Origin: Cordia subcordata
Lineage: Eukaryota > Streptophyta > Magnoliopsida > Boraginales > Cordiaceae
NCBI GenBank assembly: GCA_028554755.1
Contig: JAPTOF010000024.1
Coordinates: 7,117,001-7,181,000, forward strand
DNA: 64,000 nucleotides
Direction of reading: 5' to 3'
Notes under the pieces: generated by a model
Databases searched by the model: none
What the model was told of the DNA's origin: nothing
The model's input: only the letters and a program-made list of their open reading frames with translations
Position numbers and translations under genes: made by a program
Shown here: piece by piece, positions 47,780-59,959 of the stretch
Layout of the letters: every line of letters begins with the position of its first letter
Position numbering within the stretch: the first letter of the stretch is position 1

Positions 47780-49399
47780 TGATCGTGTCGAGTTTTACAC
47801 CCGCAAATGTACGGATTGTTCATGGTATAGCGAATTCGAGTGCGGGTATTGTCTCCACAAGGAGGCTATCTTAGTTTGGTCTTTATGTGCTCACTAGCTG
47901 CATGCTTATGTGTGCTTTCTTTAGGATGGAAAGGAGCTCAGAAAAAGGAAAATAAACCTAAATTACAAAGGAACTTAAGGGTGCCAAGCTAAAGAAAGAA
48001 ACCTAACAAAGAAAAAAGGGACCTAAGGTGATTGAGTTGTAACTAGACTCAGGCTATGATAACGGATTAGGTCTGTCTATGGCTCAGGATTTCTATTGCT
48101 GTTGTGTTGATTGGGGTCTCTTAACCAATACTAGTGGTACAACCCGTTAGCTGGATTTAAAGCTAAGGGCTAATCCCTCCTAGCCTATGAAATCCATGCT
48201 TAGAACTTATCCTCTTGGCTGGGTTTAAAGCCAAGGGTTAGCACCTAAAACACTACGTAACATTAAGGCTCGATTAACCAAAACTAGCGTGGGTGATGGA
48301 TACTCTAGTCTAGGTTAACTTATCCACGTGGCGGGGTTTAAAACCAAGGACTAGCACCTAAACTCAACTAAGCAAAGTATATAACCTATTAGCTGAATTT
48401 AAAGCTACAACCTATTTTATTGAGCGAAGCCACGAATTAAGCACAATCACATCACCCATATAAGTAGATAAAAGCATTTGGGGCACAAATACCATATGCA
48501 ACTTCACTTAGGCATTTTAACAAACTTATAGACATGTTTGACTTTCAGTACCTAGATATATTGAATCATGCCATAGCTTTATGTAAAAAAACATGTATTA
48601 AGAGCCAAAGATGCACATAAATCCTTTATTCAAAGCCCTAATCTAAAATACAACATCAATCAACCCTAGATCTTACTCAATTACAAAGCATATTTACAAG
48701 AATAAGAAAAGGAATAAAGAACAACCCTTTAAACCCTTGCTCAAATCTAGAGCAAAATCTTCAATCTCTTGTTACAAGCTTCAATCCTAGCTTGGTTTGG
48801 TGTGGGATGGTGGTTTTAGGTGTTTGGTGAAGTGGGTAAAGGGTTAGGGTCTATTGTGGTTTTAAGAAAATAAAGCTCCTTTATTAAAAATGGCCTAAAA
48901 TGGGCTTTAAATAGACTTTCAGTGCAACTCTCAAAAACCTAACTAGTGGACCAGTACTAGGGTATCACTTAATCAACTCCTTGAATTTGCTTACAGTTTT
49001 TGGCAGCTTAGTGAGACGGCATACTAGCAAGTTGAAAGCCTCTTAGCCGACTCCCTCTATCTTGCTCTGTTGGGCTTTGTATCGTTTCTATTTTGGCTCA
49101 AATTGCCTTGAACTTTTTCCAGGAGATCCAAGCTTGTTTTCCTTCATCTTTTCATCCCTTGTTACATCTTTAAGCCATGCCTTGTAGATCTTCAATTAAG
49201 GTCAATATATATCCCAAAACACAATTAAAACATTGAAATAAAGCACTAAGTGAAGTATTCATACACTTTGATTTCATATGCACGAATGTCTATAATTCAT
49301 GCATAAATACACACCAAATGCCTTCAACTAAGCTCAAAAGTACCTTAAGAAGTGTATGCAAACACTATATACAAACATACATAACTCACACACGTCACA
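47780..49399 (-). repeat. Family B LTR (functional 3' LTR)
   Basis: This 1620-bp LTR holds hairpins at 48147-48166, 48215-48234 and 48389-48408. It preserves the unoccupied version of the site where copy A4 sits in the other LTR (GGTGAAGTGGGTAAAGGGTTAGG, near 48828). Confidence 0.88.
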
Positions 49400-52300
49400 C
49401 CCCCAAACCTTCCCCTTGCTTGTCCTCCAGCAAGCCTAAACTAAGTATATCCACATGCTTTTCAAAGAGTTGCCGGTTGTATTGAGTTGCTATCTTTTCA
49501 CCTATAAGGGAGTATAAGGGGTCATTTTTTTTGCATAAGGGCTTCTCTAGCCGTTTTCGGAGCCTCATTCACAATACAATGAAATAACAAAAGAGAACAC
49601 TTATGTCAAATTGACATTGTGTCACTTGACACTTATTCAACATATTTCACTTTTTAATCTTTTTGTTGCCTTTTTGGCTTTTTCTCATTTTTCCCTTTTT
49701 TTCATTTTTTCATTTTTTTTGCATTTGTATTTTTAAAATATATAAGACAGAACAAAAAGAAAAGAAAAAGAAGAGGCTAAGGCACACTAAAAGAACCAAT
49801 CAAGGAAAAGACACTCATGTCAACAGCCCTTTAGAAACACTTTTTCCAACCAAGTTTAGGGTAACTACAAGGTATATTTTTAGAAATGCTCACTCCCCAC
49901 AGTTTTCGAAAGGATTCTCTTCAAAGTCTAGGCCATATCCTACACTCCATTCAATACCCATAATACAGCCTCATCTTCTCCAATCAATTAAGGCAATAGG
50001 AAAAGCCAACTCTCCAACCAACATGGAGATAAACCTACTCAAAACATGCAAAAAAAATCAAAAAAAGTTGAACAAATTTTGAGCAAAAACAAGACATGCT
50101 ACACAAATCTACCCCAAACATGATATAAACAATAAAGGAACAACTATATCCCTAAACCTAAACTTTGCTTGTCCTCAAGCAAATAGCAAATAGCACTAAG
50201 CACATGACAAGCAAGCACATGAAACACATGGAGAATGTGAAGGAGGATAGATAGGGACAAGTAAAAAATGCAGAGATACAACCTTCTTTGCATGTATCCC
50301 GCAAATGCCAAAGATAATCCAGTGATCTACTTACTCTTTAATAGAAAGCACTAATGCTTAAAAAACAAAGAAGAGATTAGTAGTCAACATAGTGCAAGTC
50401 GACATTGACATTTCAAAAAGATAAATAAGGATGTCTGCAAGGGGTATAGGATTGATGCACAAATGATGGAATAAAGCAAGAACAAGTAAGAGAGCAAAAA
50501 TCTAACCTACTAAAAATACAAACAAAGTATAACCTAAACTACTAAAAGATAAAGAAAACAAAAGTAAACAAAAGCAATCGAATCTACTATGTACAAAGTA
50601 AGAATAAGTGAAAGAAAACTAATCTACTATATACAAAAGCAATGGCAAGTAAAATACAAGAAGAATAAGAAAAATATAAACAAGCCTAGGGCACCTCCTA
50701 GTAGTGCTGGATTTAACGTCCCCAACTGAGCATCAATGTTAGAGTAAAATATGTTTAAAATTATGTGGCACAAATAGCTAGATAATCATTAAAACGTATA
50801 AGGTAGAGGGAAAAGGGTCTGCACTAAGGGTTGGAGCAATGAATGCTCGGCGCACCCCTTTACAAAATCCCACCCCAAAATATCAAATGAATATGTATGT
50901 GCAAATGTGAGATGAAGCATGCTTAAACATGAAAAATCATCCCCCGCTCACTCTCTAATTAACCCCCCCCCTATGGCCTTTTTCTCATAATCAAAGGCTC
51001 AGAACACACCTTCCCCATGGATCAAAGATAGGTCTAATGCATGCAACATAGAAGAAGTGTTTTCTAACCCTAGATGAACATGTTCTATGCAGGAAGGCAT
51101 GAATATGAGCTCTACAGAGGAAGACTCAATGGAATGGAAAAAGGGAGTAAGAATGACATTTGGAGAAAGAGGGTTAAAGATAAAGGAGTTTGAAGTACAA
51201 CACTCTTCTTCTCCACAAGATATAACATTATCAAGCCTAACTCGCTCTAACTCCTCACATGAGGTGGACTTGATCTTAATGGGCTCACTCATACTAAAGG
51301 AAGGTTCATGTTCATTAAGAAAAACCTCGTCAATCAATTCCCTTAACCTAGTCAATCAATTCCCTAGTGGAGAGGTTAGAAGAAGGTATCAATAACAATT
51401 CATCAAACACACACAAAGACCCATAGATTGCAATTTCAAGCTTATTAATTTCTTTCTTAAGTGCATTCTTGGAATGGCTATTTTCCTCAACACAACAATC
51501 TTTAACTCCAAGAGACTTATCATGTAAAAACTCTGAAATTGATGCTTTATTCTCCCTAATGGATGAATCCTACTCAACACCAGCTAAGATCTCATCAAAT
51601 ACTTCCACAAATTCATCACTAGAAGTCATCATCTCCTTATCATGCTTTTCACATAGAGTAAGCACAAATGGAAGGGACAAAGAAGACTCAAAGGATTCCT
51701 CATCATGTATGTATGAATGCTCAAGGGAAGACTGCGCACTTGGACTCCTTAAATGCCAACTCAGAATGAAATTGAGTACGATGAACATAAGACTCAACCT
51801 CCACATGTGTGTGAAGTGTGAGATGAGAAGAAAGAATATGCTTATATAACTCAATAGGTAGCAATGAAAGCATAAGAGGATAGGGTACCTCTTACTCTAA
51901 AACATGGCCGAAGGAGTCATCAAAATCCAAATATTATCATGTGCACTCTTATCCTCACTACAAGATGTGATCTCTCCATCTATCTCTATTTCTAATTTCC
52001 TCTCTGACACATCATCATGTTCACCACTATGTCCCTCATCTCAACTCGATTTAAAAGTATCTCAAGACTTCCAACCATGGGTTACTCACTCTCAATCTCT
52101 CTCTTCAAGCACTTACCTAGACAGTCAACTTGTTACATCATGCTATCTAGTCTCTCTTGATTAGATTAAAGGAGGGATAGGAAATAGGCAATCTTTTCAT
52201 CTTGTGAAAGAGATCTAAAAGAAGAGGGTTCGACCAAGTAGAAATGGTAGTCATGTTGAAAATCATTTTGCGCATAACCATAAAAAAAACTCGAGAGAGA

Positions 52301-52650
52301 AATGGGTAAGAAAAGAAGGTGTTGGAGGTAGACAATCGAAACTAGAAGGTGAATGGAATGAAGAGTCATCTTAACCCTATGGTGAAAATGCATGATGCTA
52401 CTCCCTAGAATCATGACGATAAGATGTTGATACATGCATAGCCACATGATTCCTAAGGGCATTCTTGGGCATTACATGCAATCGGGAATAAGGGTGGAAG
52501 GCAAGACAAGAATTGGAATCATGATCACATCTTCCACATAGATTACAATGATAAGAATATGCATCTCTATAGTCATTATTTCTAAGCGAAGATGCATGAA
52601 ACAATGCATGACTATAGGGGTCCTAGCTAGCACTAGCTCTAGATTAGGAT
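49400..52650 (-). pseudogene. Family B interior, unrecognised coding remnants
   Basis: Minus-strand frames at 51854-51570 (HDEESFESSLSLPFVLTLCEK) and 51355-50999 (LRELIDEVFLNEHEPSFSMS) are acidic. Their sequence is less random than their surroundings. A Cys/His-containing frame (YHCNLCGRCDHDSNSCLAFH) lies at 52604-52398. None matches pol. The stretch 49600-50800 is AT-rich and non-coding, with repeated 'CTTGCTTGTCCTC' phrases (near 49416 and 50166). This fits a large non-autonomous element whose gag-like ORF is of unknown type. Confidence 0.45.
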
Positions 52651-54301
52651 TGTTGAACTTGTTGTTTTTAATTTATTTTGATGATGCCACAATTGCACTC
52701 TATTAATTGCTCTTTGTAAATTGCTACCAATAGATATCTAGTAATTTTAGCTAGTTAAAGGCCTTTGAGCAAAGGAAATGATGCATGGAGCATGAAGATT
52801 ATGAATATTTCTTGAAAAATTAGTTCTTGTTCATTAGCTTTTGTCAAGTTGATCTTAGTATATAAGCAACTACCTATAAAGCTTAGAAACTTAGGGCATT
52901 GCATGCATATATCTTGATCTTTCTTCTAAATACATGCATACATGCCTACACTTGCCTTCAAAAGGTTCTTGCAGAAAACTCATACTATAACATATACTAT
53001 AACTGCAGCATTTATTGTTTTTATATATGTTTGTTTCTATATATATACATATATATAGATATGTATATGTATATACCTGCATGAAACTGCAGTAAAAGTG
53101 CATATATAAGCTCTATATTAAGCTATCTTGTTCAGTATATATGTTTTTATAGGTAAACATCTTGCATATACCTCTTCCCTATGCAAAATATGCAAAAATC
53201 TTGATTGTGTACAAGTTTTCGCTTTTCATTTAATGATTATGCATGTTGTTGATATTGCATTAATGAGATTAGATATGATGTAATAGTAAGTGTCTTGAGC
53301 CTTCAAAAATCTAGAGAAAAACTAGCTGTTATGAACCTTTTAAAGTATGGCCGCACTTTTTGTACTAGGTAGCAGATTTTTTGACACACTGTGCAACTAC
53401 CGGCCCACTTAGGCGGTCGATCGATAGTGTCTTCCGGCAAAAATAGAAAGCTTGATTGCTCTACCAGAACACTCAGGAGGTCAACTAGTAAAGTGTTCTG
53501 GTATGGCCTTTTGGTCTCTGGAATTATCGGAACACCTAAAGGGTCGACTAGTAGTGTGCTTCGGTAGTCCCTCCATGTTATCTTAGAAAATTGACCGTTG
53601 GGAAACTTGCTTTTTTGGCTTATAAATACATCCTACTCCTCCCAACTCAAATACAACTTGTTCAAAAACATGTCTTACAGCTCTCTTGCATTTAATTTGC
53701 TTCATCTATTGCAATCTTGCTCTATTAATTGCAACCTTCATTGATTGCATATCATTGGCATTTAAGAACAAGTTTTCTCTTGAGCTTCATAAATTGCTTA
53801 TCTACTTAGAGTAACATAGGATGGTTTAAATACCTTTGTATTCTTGCTCATAAGAAGTTCATTGTATATCAAACACTTTACTATCATATTGGGAGTAAAT
53901 TTCTTTACTCTTGGGTAGCATAGGTGTGAGGAACCATTCTCAAGAGTGAAGGATCAAAATCCTCAAGTATAGGTTTATACTTGTGGTCCTTATGGAGAAG
54001 CAAGTATTGTGATCGTTGTTCTACGCTTCTACAACGTACTAAGCAAGAAGCCGATTCACTAGTGCAGTTTCTGAAACCCTAAGGGGAGACCTTAGGTAGT
54101 GGACTAGGCCCTCGGGAGTTCAAACCACTCTAAATCGTTGTGTTTAAGATTCCTAACTCTACTCTCTTTAACTTTCAAGTACTTATCTTGATTGTTGCAT
54201 GTGATTTTGGTTGAGATTATTGTTAATATTTTTAATTTGTTAATTGTGCCAATAATCCAATTCACCTCTCCCCCCTCTTGGATTCATTTTTTGGGCAACA
54301 G
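52651..54301 (+). mobile_element. Solo LTR of the SIRE-2 family inside family B
   Basis: It is 1651 bp, from TGTTGAACTTG to TTTTTTGGGCAACA, and clearly related to the SIRE-2 3' LTR in its last 700 bp (TATAAATAC leader, CTACAACGTACTAAGCAAGAAG). Flanks are AGGAT (52646-52650) and GGGAT (54302-54306), a 5-bp duplication with one change. No coding frame. Confidence 0.87.
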
Positions 54302-54656
54302 GGATCTTCATGGGGATAAAAGATAGTTGGATGCTTATAACTTCCACACAACCAACATGCCATGGAAACACGTTCAGGTGGTGAGGAAGAGGATACTAGC
54401 GACCACCAAGAAGCATTAGGATCAGTCATATTCAATGAATTACAAGTAAAACCTCTTCACAATTCAATTTTTTTTTAATTTTAAAATTTTTCCAATTTTT
54501 TTTTTTTTTGGTTTTTTTCAAGATCTTTCAATTTTTTTTGTAGTTTTTTAATAATGGAAAGCAAGTAAAGATAGAGCACACACAAGCAACTAATCACAAA
54601 CACAAAAAGCACACAAAGAACCAATACCGTGCCTTCTGACAATAGTGCTAAAAACT
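54302..54656 (-). pseudogene. Start of a family B ORF plus primer-site region
   Basis: On the minus strand an ATG near 54433 opens MTDPNASWWSLVSSSSPPER and then a Cys-rich segment (MACWLCGSYKHPT). It is cut by the solo LTR at 54301. On the far side (52645 downward) the frame continues as NLELVLARTPIV. Between this ORF and the LTR are a T-rich run and the primer-site-like sequence at 54634-54650. The protein is unrecognised. Confidence 0.5.
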
Positions 54657-57600
54657 TGATCATGTTGAGTTTTACAACCCAAGTGTACGAATCACTCATG
54701 GTATAGCGGATTTGAGTATAGGTATCATCTCCACAAGGAGGCTATCTTAGTTTGGTCTCTATGTGCTCGGTGCCTAAAACTAGCTCATGCATTTATGTGC
54801 TTTCTTTAGGATGAAAGGGAGCTCAAAAAAGAAAAACAAACCTAAACTATGGAGGAACTTAAGGGTGTCAAGTTGAAGAAAGAAACCTAACAAAGAAGAA
54901 AGGGACCTAAGGTGATTGCGTTGCAACTAGACTTGGGCTATGATAATGGATTAGGTCTATCTACGGCTTAGGACTTCCATTACCATTGTGTTGATTGAGG
55001 GTCTCTTAACTAATACTAGTGGCCCAACCCATTAGCTAGATTTAAAGCTAAGGGCCAATCCCTTCTAGCCTATGCAATCTATGCTTAGAACTTATCCTTT
55101 TGGTGCGTTCAAAGCGAAGGGCTAGCACCTAAAACACTATGTGACATAAAGGATCGATTAACTAATACTAACGTGGGTGTGGGATACTCCAATCTAGATT
55201 AACTTATCCGTTTGGCAGTTTAAAGCCAAGGACTAGCACCTATTAGTTGGATTTAAAGCTAAAGCCTCTCTACTAAGCAAAGCCATGAATTAATCACAAT
55301 TACATCACCTATATAAATAGATAAAAGCATTTGAGGCCATAAATAACACATGCAAGTTCACTTAGGCATTTTAATAAACACATAGACATGTTTGACTTTC
55401 AATACATAAACATATTGAATCATGCCATAGATTTGTGTAATCAAATATGTATTAAGAGCCAAAGATACACATAAATCCTTTATTCAAAAACCTAATCTAA
55501 AATACAACATCAATGAACCCTAGATCTAACTCAATTACAAAGCATATTTACAAGAATAAGAAAAGGAATAAGGAACTCCCCTTCAAATCCTTGCTCAAAT
55601 CCAAAGCAAAATCCTTCAATCTCTTATTGCAAGCTTTAATCATAGCTTGGTTTGGTGTGAGATGATGGTTTTAGGTGTTTGGTGAAGTGGGTTGGTGCAT
55701 CTTTCAAGTGCAAGCTCTAAAAGACCCACAAACGTACGGATCGTGTAATATAGTGTGTACAAATGCGGGTGTCGAACTACAGGGAGGCGTGAATAATGTA
55801 GGTGAATCCTATGCTTGGTGTTCTAGAAAGTGCCAAAAAGAAAGATCTGAACTGGACATATTTTTGGGGTTTTGGATTATCGAGAGCTCTAGGTAAAGAA
55901 AATAAAACTAAACTATGAATATGAAAAATAGGAACACAAGTTGGTCAAGAGGGAACTAACAATTGAGAAGGGGTTAGGGTGACTTTGACTTATGAATGGG
56001 TAATTCTATACTCAAATGCTATGGGATTAAGGGATGATGGCTAACTATCATTAGTGCTCTTAACTAGGTTGCTAGTTTAGGTCCTAATTTCCCCCTAGGA
56101 CTCGGTGCGGGTCCATCCCTAGGCGGCGCCTCCTAGAGCTACGGCGTGGTCCTTATGACCTAGGGCCTCAAGATTGACTAACTAACTTCCTAGGTGACTT
56201 AGAATGAACCTACCTTAGTACCTAAACCTTTGGCTTGATTTAAAGCCAAGACCTAGTGTTGCTAAGGTCGACTAAACCTATCTAGAAACCTATTGGCTGG
56301 ATTTAAAGCCAAAGGAGACTCGATCTAGACTAGCCCTAAATTACACTTCGTCATTCTAAGGTCACTACAGCAGGATTTGACTTGCTAGTGCGTTCATACA
56401 TGTTCAAGGCCAAGGTGCTCGTGAATAATGGAACCTATTCAACTACCAAACATTGTCATGTTCAGTTTACACCATTAGAAATAATTAACAACCAACACGT
56501 ATGCGTTATTGAAGTTTTGCTCATTACTAGGCATGCAAATATACATATAGACATGAATAAAAGCATTACCCACTTCATAGCATCCACATATAAACACATA
56601 GACATGATTATAACATGGATTAGATGTGTTTAGTAACAAACAAACTTCAATTTATACACATGTTACTCATCTAGGCATTTTATCAAACACTTAGACATGA
56701 ATGAGAAAATACCCATTTGAGCAAGAAAATTTGAAACACATATATATATTCAGCCATCATATCCCATATCATAAGAGTATATAGTTAACCCATTACATAA
56801 GTTAAATCGCCCTACACAAGTCTACTCAATCATAATAAGAAATAGAATGAAAGAGAGATAATGAAGCTTCCCTTTCATCCTAGCTAATCTTGTACAAAGC
56901 TTTTGAGCAAACTTGATTCCAAATGTTTGAACCCTCCAAATCAAGCTTGGTTCTTAGTGAGAGATGTGTGAAAAGTGTATGTGAAGTGGGTGGAATCTAG
57001 GGTTAAGTGTGTGAGAATTTAGGTGTGAAGTGTGTGTTAATCTCCCAAAAAGTCCTCTTCCTTTCTGCAGAATCGAGCCCTATTTATATGTTCTTAGCAG
57101 ACGGTCGACCGGCCTCTAGACCTAGGTCGACCGGCTTTTTAGTGATGCTCTCTGGATCTAGAGGGGTGGTCGTCCGACTATTTTTGGCACCTCTCTGGAG
57201 TGCCCGATTGACCAGCTATTTTTCCTTGGTCGTCCGGCTAACTTTCTTCCTCCATTCTTTGTCTTTTCGGCCTCTGGTCTTCTCTCTTAGACCCGTGCAT
57301 TTCCCATTTTCATCACCTTTCATCGTCCAATCTTGATCTTAACCCAAAGTTCACCTAAATCATTGAAAACAAGCAATTAGTGTAGCAATTTGTCTCTTAA
57401 ACTCGATATGCACATTTGTTTACTCTTAAGCCTATTCAATCAAAAGCACTACACTAATGCATCATTATGAGCACTCAACACCTCTAAAATATAGGTAAAT
57501 GACAATGCAAACACACACAAAAACACAACACATCATGGGTAAAGAGTTAGGGTTTATTAGGGCTTTAAGAAAGTAAAGTTCCTCTTCTAAAAATGGCCTA

Positions 57601-58107
57601 GAACGAGTTTTAAATAGACCTTCAACGCGACTACCGAAAGACCTAACTAGTCAACCAATACTAGGGTATCACTCAACTGGCTCCTTGACTTTGCTTACTA
57701 TTTTTGATGGCTTAGTGAGATGGCATACTAGCTAGCTAAAGGCCTCACAGCCGCCTCCCTCCATCTTGCTCCGTGCGTCTTTGTATCGCTTCCGTTTCAC
57801 CTCTAATTACCTTAAACTTCTTCCAGGAGCCTCCAAGCTTGTTTTCCTTCATATTTTCATCCCTAGTTGCATCTTCAAGCTTGCCCATGCCTTATAGATC
57901 TTCAATTAAGCTCAATACATCTCCTAAATCACACCTAAAACATTGAAATAAAGCACTAAGTGAAGTATTCATGCACTTTGCCTTTATTTGCACAAATGTC
58001 TCTAATTCATGCACAAACACACACCAAATGCCTTCAATTAAGCTCAAAAATACCCTAAGAAGTGTATGCAAGCACTATATACAAACATACACAATTCACA
58101 CGCAACA
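54657..58107 (-). repeat. Family B LTR (functional 5' LTR), split by family A copy A4
   Basis: LTR parts are 54657-55692 and 57541-58107. Hairpins lie at 55032-55051, 55212-55229 and 55243-55262. It begins TGATCATGTTGAGTTTTAC and ends CACACGCAACA. Confidence 0.88.
55693..57535 (-). mobile_element. Family A LTR-like element, copy A4, TSD TGGGT
   Basis: The 1843-bp element starts TGGTGCATC and ends ACACATCA. It has perfect duplications TGGGT at 55688-55692 and 57536-57540. The undisturbed target is seen in the other LTR of family B. Hairpins lie at 56230-56249 and 56293-56312. The GGTCGACCGGC cluster lies at about 57105-57240. No coding frame. Confidence 0.93.
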
Positions 58108-59959
58108 ACATTCGTAAGTGATAAGCAAAAGGTATATAATTTCTTCAACTTCTTTTGTCCATTGTTCTATTGTTCTCATTAAATTTGCAGTACTAATGAA
58201 TTAACTTTACTCATTATTGTAACTTCGATTCACATGTCTCATTCTAACACTTCATGACATTGTTGCTAATAGAGAGCATAGACATTGTGTATGGCACCTT
58301 TACAACAACTTCAAGAAGGTTCATTCTGGCCTTGCACTTAAGGATCATATATGGATGGCAGTCGAGGCCTGATTTGTTCAAAAGTTTGAAGGTTGCATGG
58401 TGGCATTGAAAGAATATGATGTCAAGGAATTTGAATGGCTAGCAAAAGAACCAGCAAAGTTTTGGTCTAGGTCTCATTTCAAGACTGAAACAAAATGTGA
58501 CATTCTTCTTAACAACTTATGTGAGAGCTTCAATGCTGCAATATTTGAAGCCAAGGACAAGTCTATACTTGTAATGCTTGAGAAGATTAGAGTTTATTTG
58601 ATGAAGAAAATGTAGTCTAAGAGGGAATGAATGAGGAAGCATTAAGGCTTTGTATGTCCCAACATTTGTAAGATTCTAGAACAAATCAAGAAAGATAGTG
58701 CCCTATGGAATGCAATTTTCTGTGTAGACAGCAAGTTTGAAGTGAGATGCATTAGTAATGAACAATACATTGTTGATTAGAGTGGAAAGGCTTTGTTCAT
58801 GTAAGAAATGGAAGTTGTCAGGAATCCCATATGCATATGTTGTGACTTGTATTTGTTATATGGGGTTAAAGCCAGAAGAGTTTGTGCATAACTGTTAGAA
58901 AGTAGGGTTACGTGAAAGCATATGACCTAGTAATATATCCAATAAATGGGCCAAAAATTGTGGCATGTTTCTGAGACAATTCCAGTCATTGCATCAAAGA
59001 TGTTAAAGTTTTCAGGAAGACCAAATAAAGTGAGGAGAAAAAAGCCTTAAGAGATCTAACAAAGTCAAAGCAAAAGGAACAACAGACCTACAAATGTGAA
59101 AAAATTTGGTATGAGAGCTATGGTCCTAAAATGCACTTTGTGTAAGAAAACAAGTCACAATATGAGGAGGTGTGGTCAAAATATGCATGATAATGAAAAT
59201 GCAAGTGAAAATAAAACAACTGATGACATGCATAATGTTCCAACAGTAAATGAAGTTAATGATAATGTTACTGATGTGGTGAATGTAGATAAGCCTCAAA
59301 ACATGCCACCTATTACTAATGAAGCAATTAATGCACAAATCAACGAGAGGGATAGTGAAATGGGTGTGAAGCCTAGAAAAAGTTATGTTAAAGTAAGTAA
59401 GGTTCAAGTCAAAGCAAAGGAGAGCATTGGTTCTATTGAAAGTGATGTTGATGCCAATGCTACTAACAATTATCCAATAGAAGGTGGAAGTAACCTAGTT
59501 GTATGTGAAAGTGCTTCATCTCAAGTAGGAAAACAAGGCAAAAATCGAAACAAATTGCCAATCCCAAGAGGTAGATGCAGTGCTTATCTTAAGGAGGGGC
59601 ATGAAATTTGAATATGGCAAACAACCCAAGGAAAGTATATGAGAGAGATGAGAGCAAATGACATGTTCCTTCCTACCAATTTGGAGGCATTAAAGCAAGT
59701 AAGTCTTCTTTCAAATTGTGTTTAAACTCTTTCTTTACACATTTTGATAGTTGTAATGTGTTTAACACCAATTAGTGACTTATTTCAGGTTTTGAACATG
59801 CCCAAGACAACCAAGAAGCATTCTTTTCTTCCAGCTAGAGCAGGTGTACACGTTTGACCTCCACCATCAAATGCATTGACCAAGTCATCTATTAATAGAA
59901 GCATCTCACAACCTAAAAAATCTAGCCCATCTGATGGCACTTCCAAGAAGAATACTTAG

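Larger units (their letters stand above)
47780..58107 (-). mobile_element. Family B: non-autonomous Ty3/gypsy-like (LARD-type) element
   Basis: The element is 10,328 bp, or about 6.8 kb without its two younger insertions. LTRs are 47780-49399 and 54657-58107 (about 1.6 kb each without the insertion, visibly diverged). Read on the minus strand, a primer-site-like sequence TAGCACTATTGTCAGAA (54650-54634) lies 6 nt after the LTR end. It resembles a decayed TGGCGCCGTTGCCGGGGA-type site. A purine tract (49400-49416, read minus as GGGGAAGGTTTGGGGG) precedes the other LTR. No protease, RT or integrase is readable in the ~3.6-kb interior. No TSD is visible, but joining 47779 to 58108 restores the MULE transposase reading exactly. 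Confidence 0.85.
46028..59959 (+). pseudogene. MULE transposase (MuDR type), interrupted
   Basis: The likely start is ATG 46028. A 10-nt first exon (46028-46037) is joined across a GT-AG intron to 46156, giving MVYIPEPFSIKLLYGGKFTK. The N-terminal PB1-like region (MFLDHCHYSSLNLETLLKFV) follows from 46239, then an acidic linker. A MuDR DNA-binding segment lies at about 46970-47240 (ELKQALKA ... KKEN-C-KWFLHAHSLE). The catalytic core shows RRGFWDGCKHIVGLDGCHLKG (first catalytic Asp codon 47601-47603). At 47779 family B interrupts. The reading resumes at 58108 as TFVSDKQK, an intron ends at about 58271, and EHRHCVWHLYNNF to NNLCESFNAAI follow. A decayed SWIM-type finger lies near 58810-58900, and a CCHC knuckle (CTLCKKTSHNMRRC) near 59132. 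A last intron precedes the Pro/Ser/Lys-rich end, stop 59957-59959. Several stops and shifts make it a pseudogene. Confidence 0.9.

Noticed and set aside
49663..50082. 139-residue frame with a hydrophobic start resembling a signal peptide
   Set aside because: It begins in a T-rich run within a non-coding part of family B and lies opposite to the element's sense; composition explains it.
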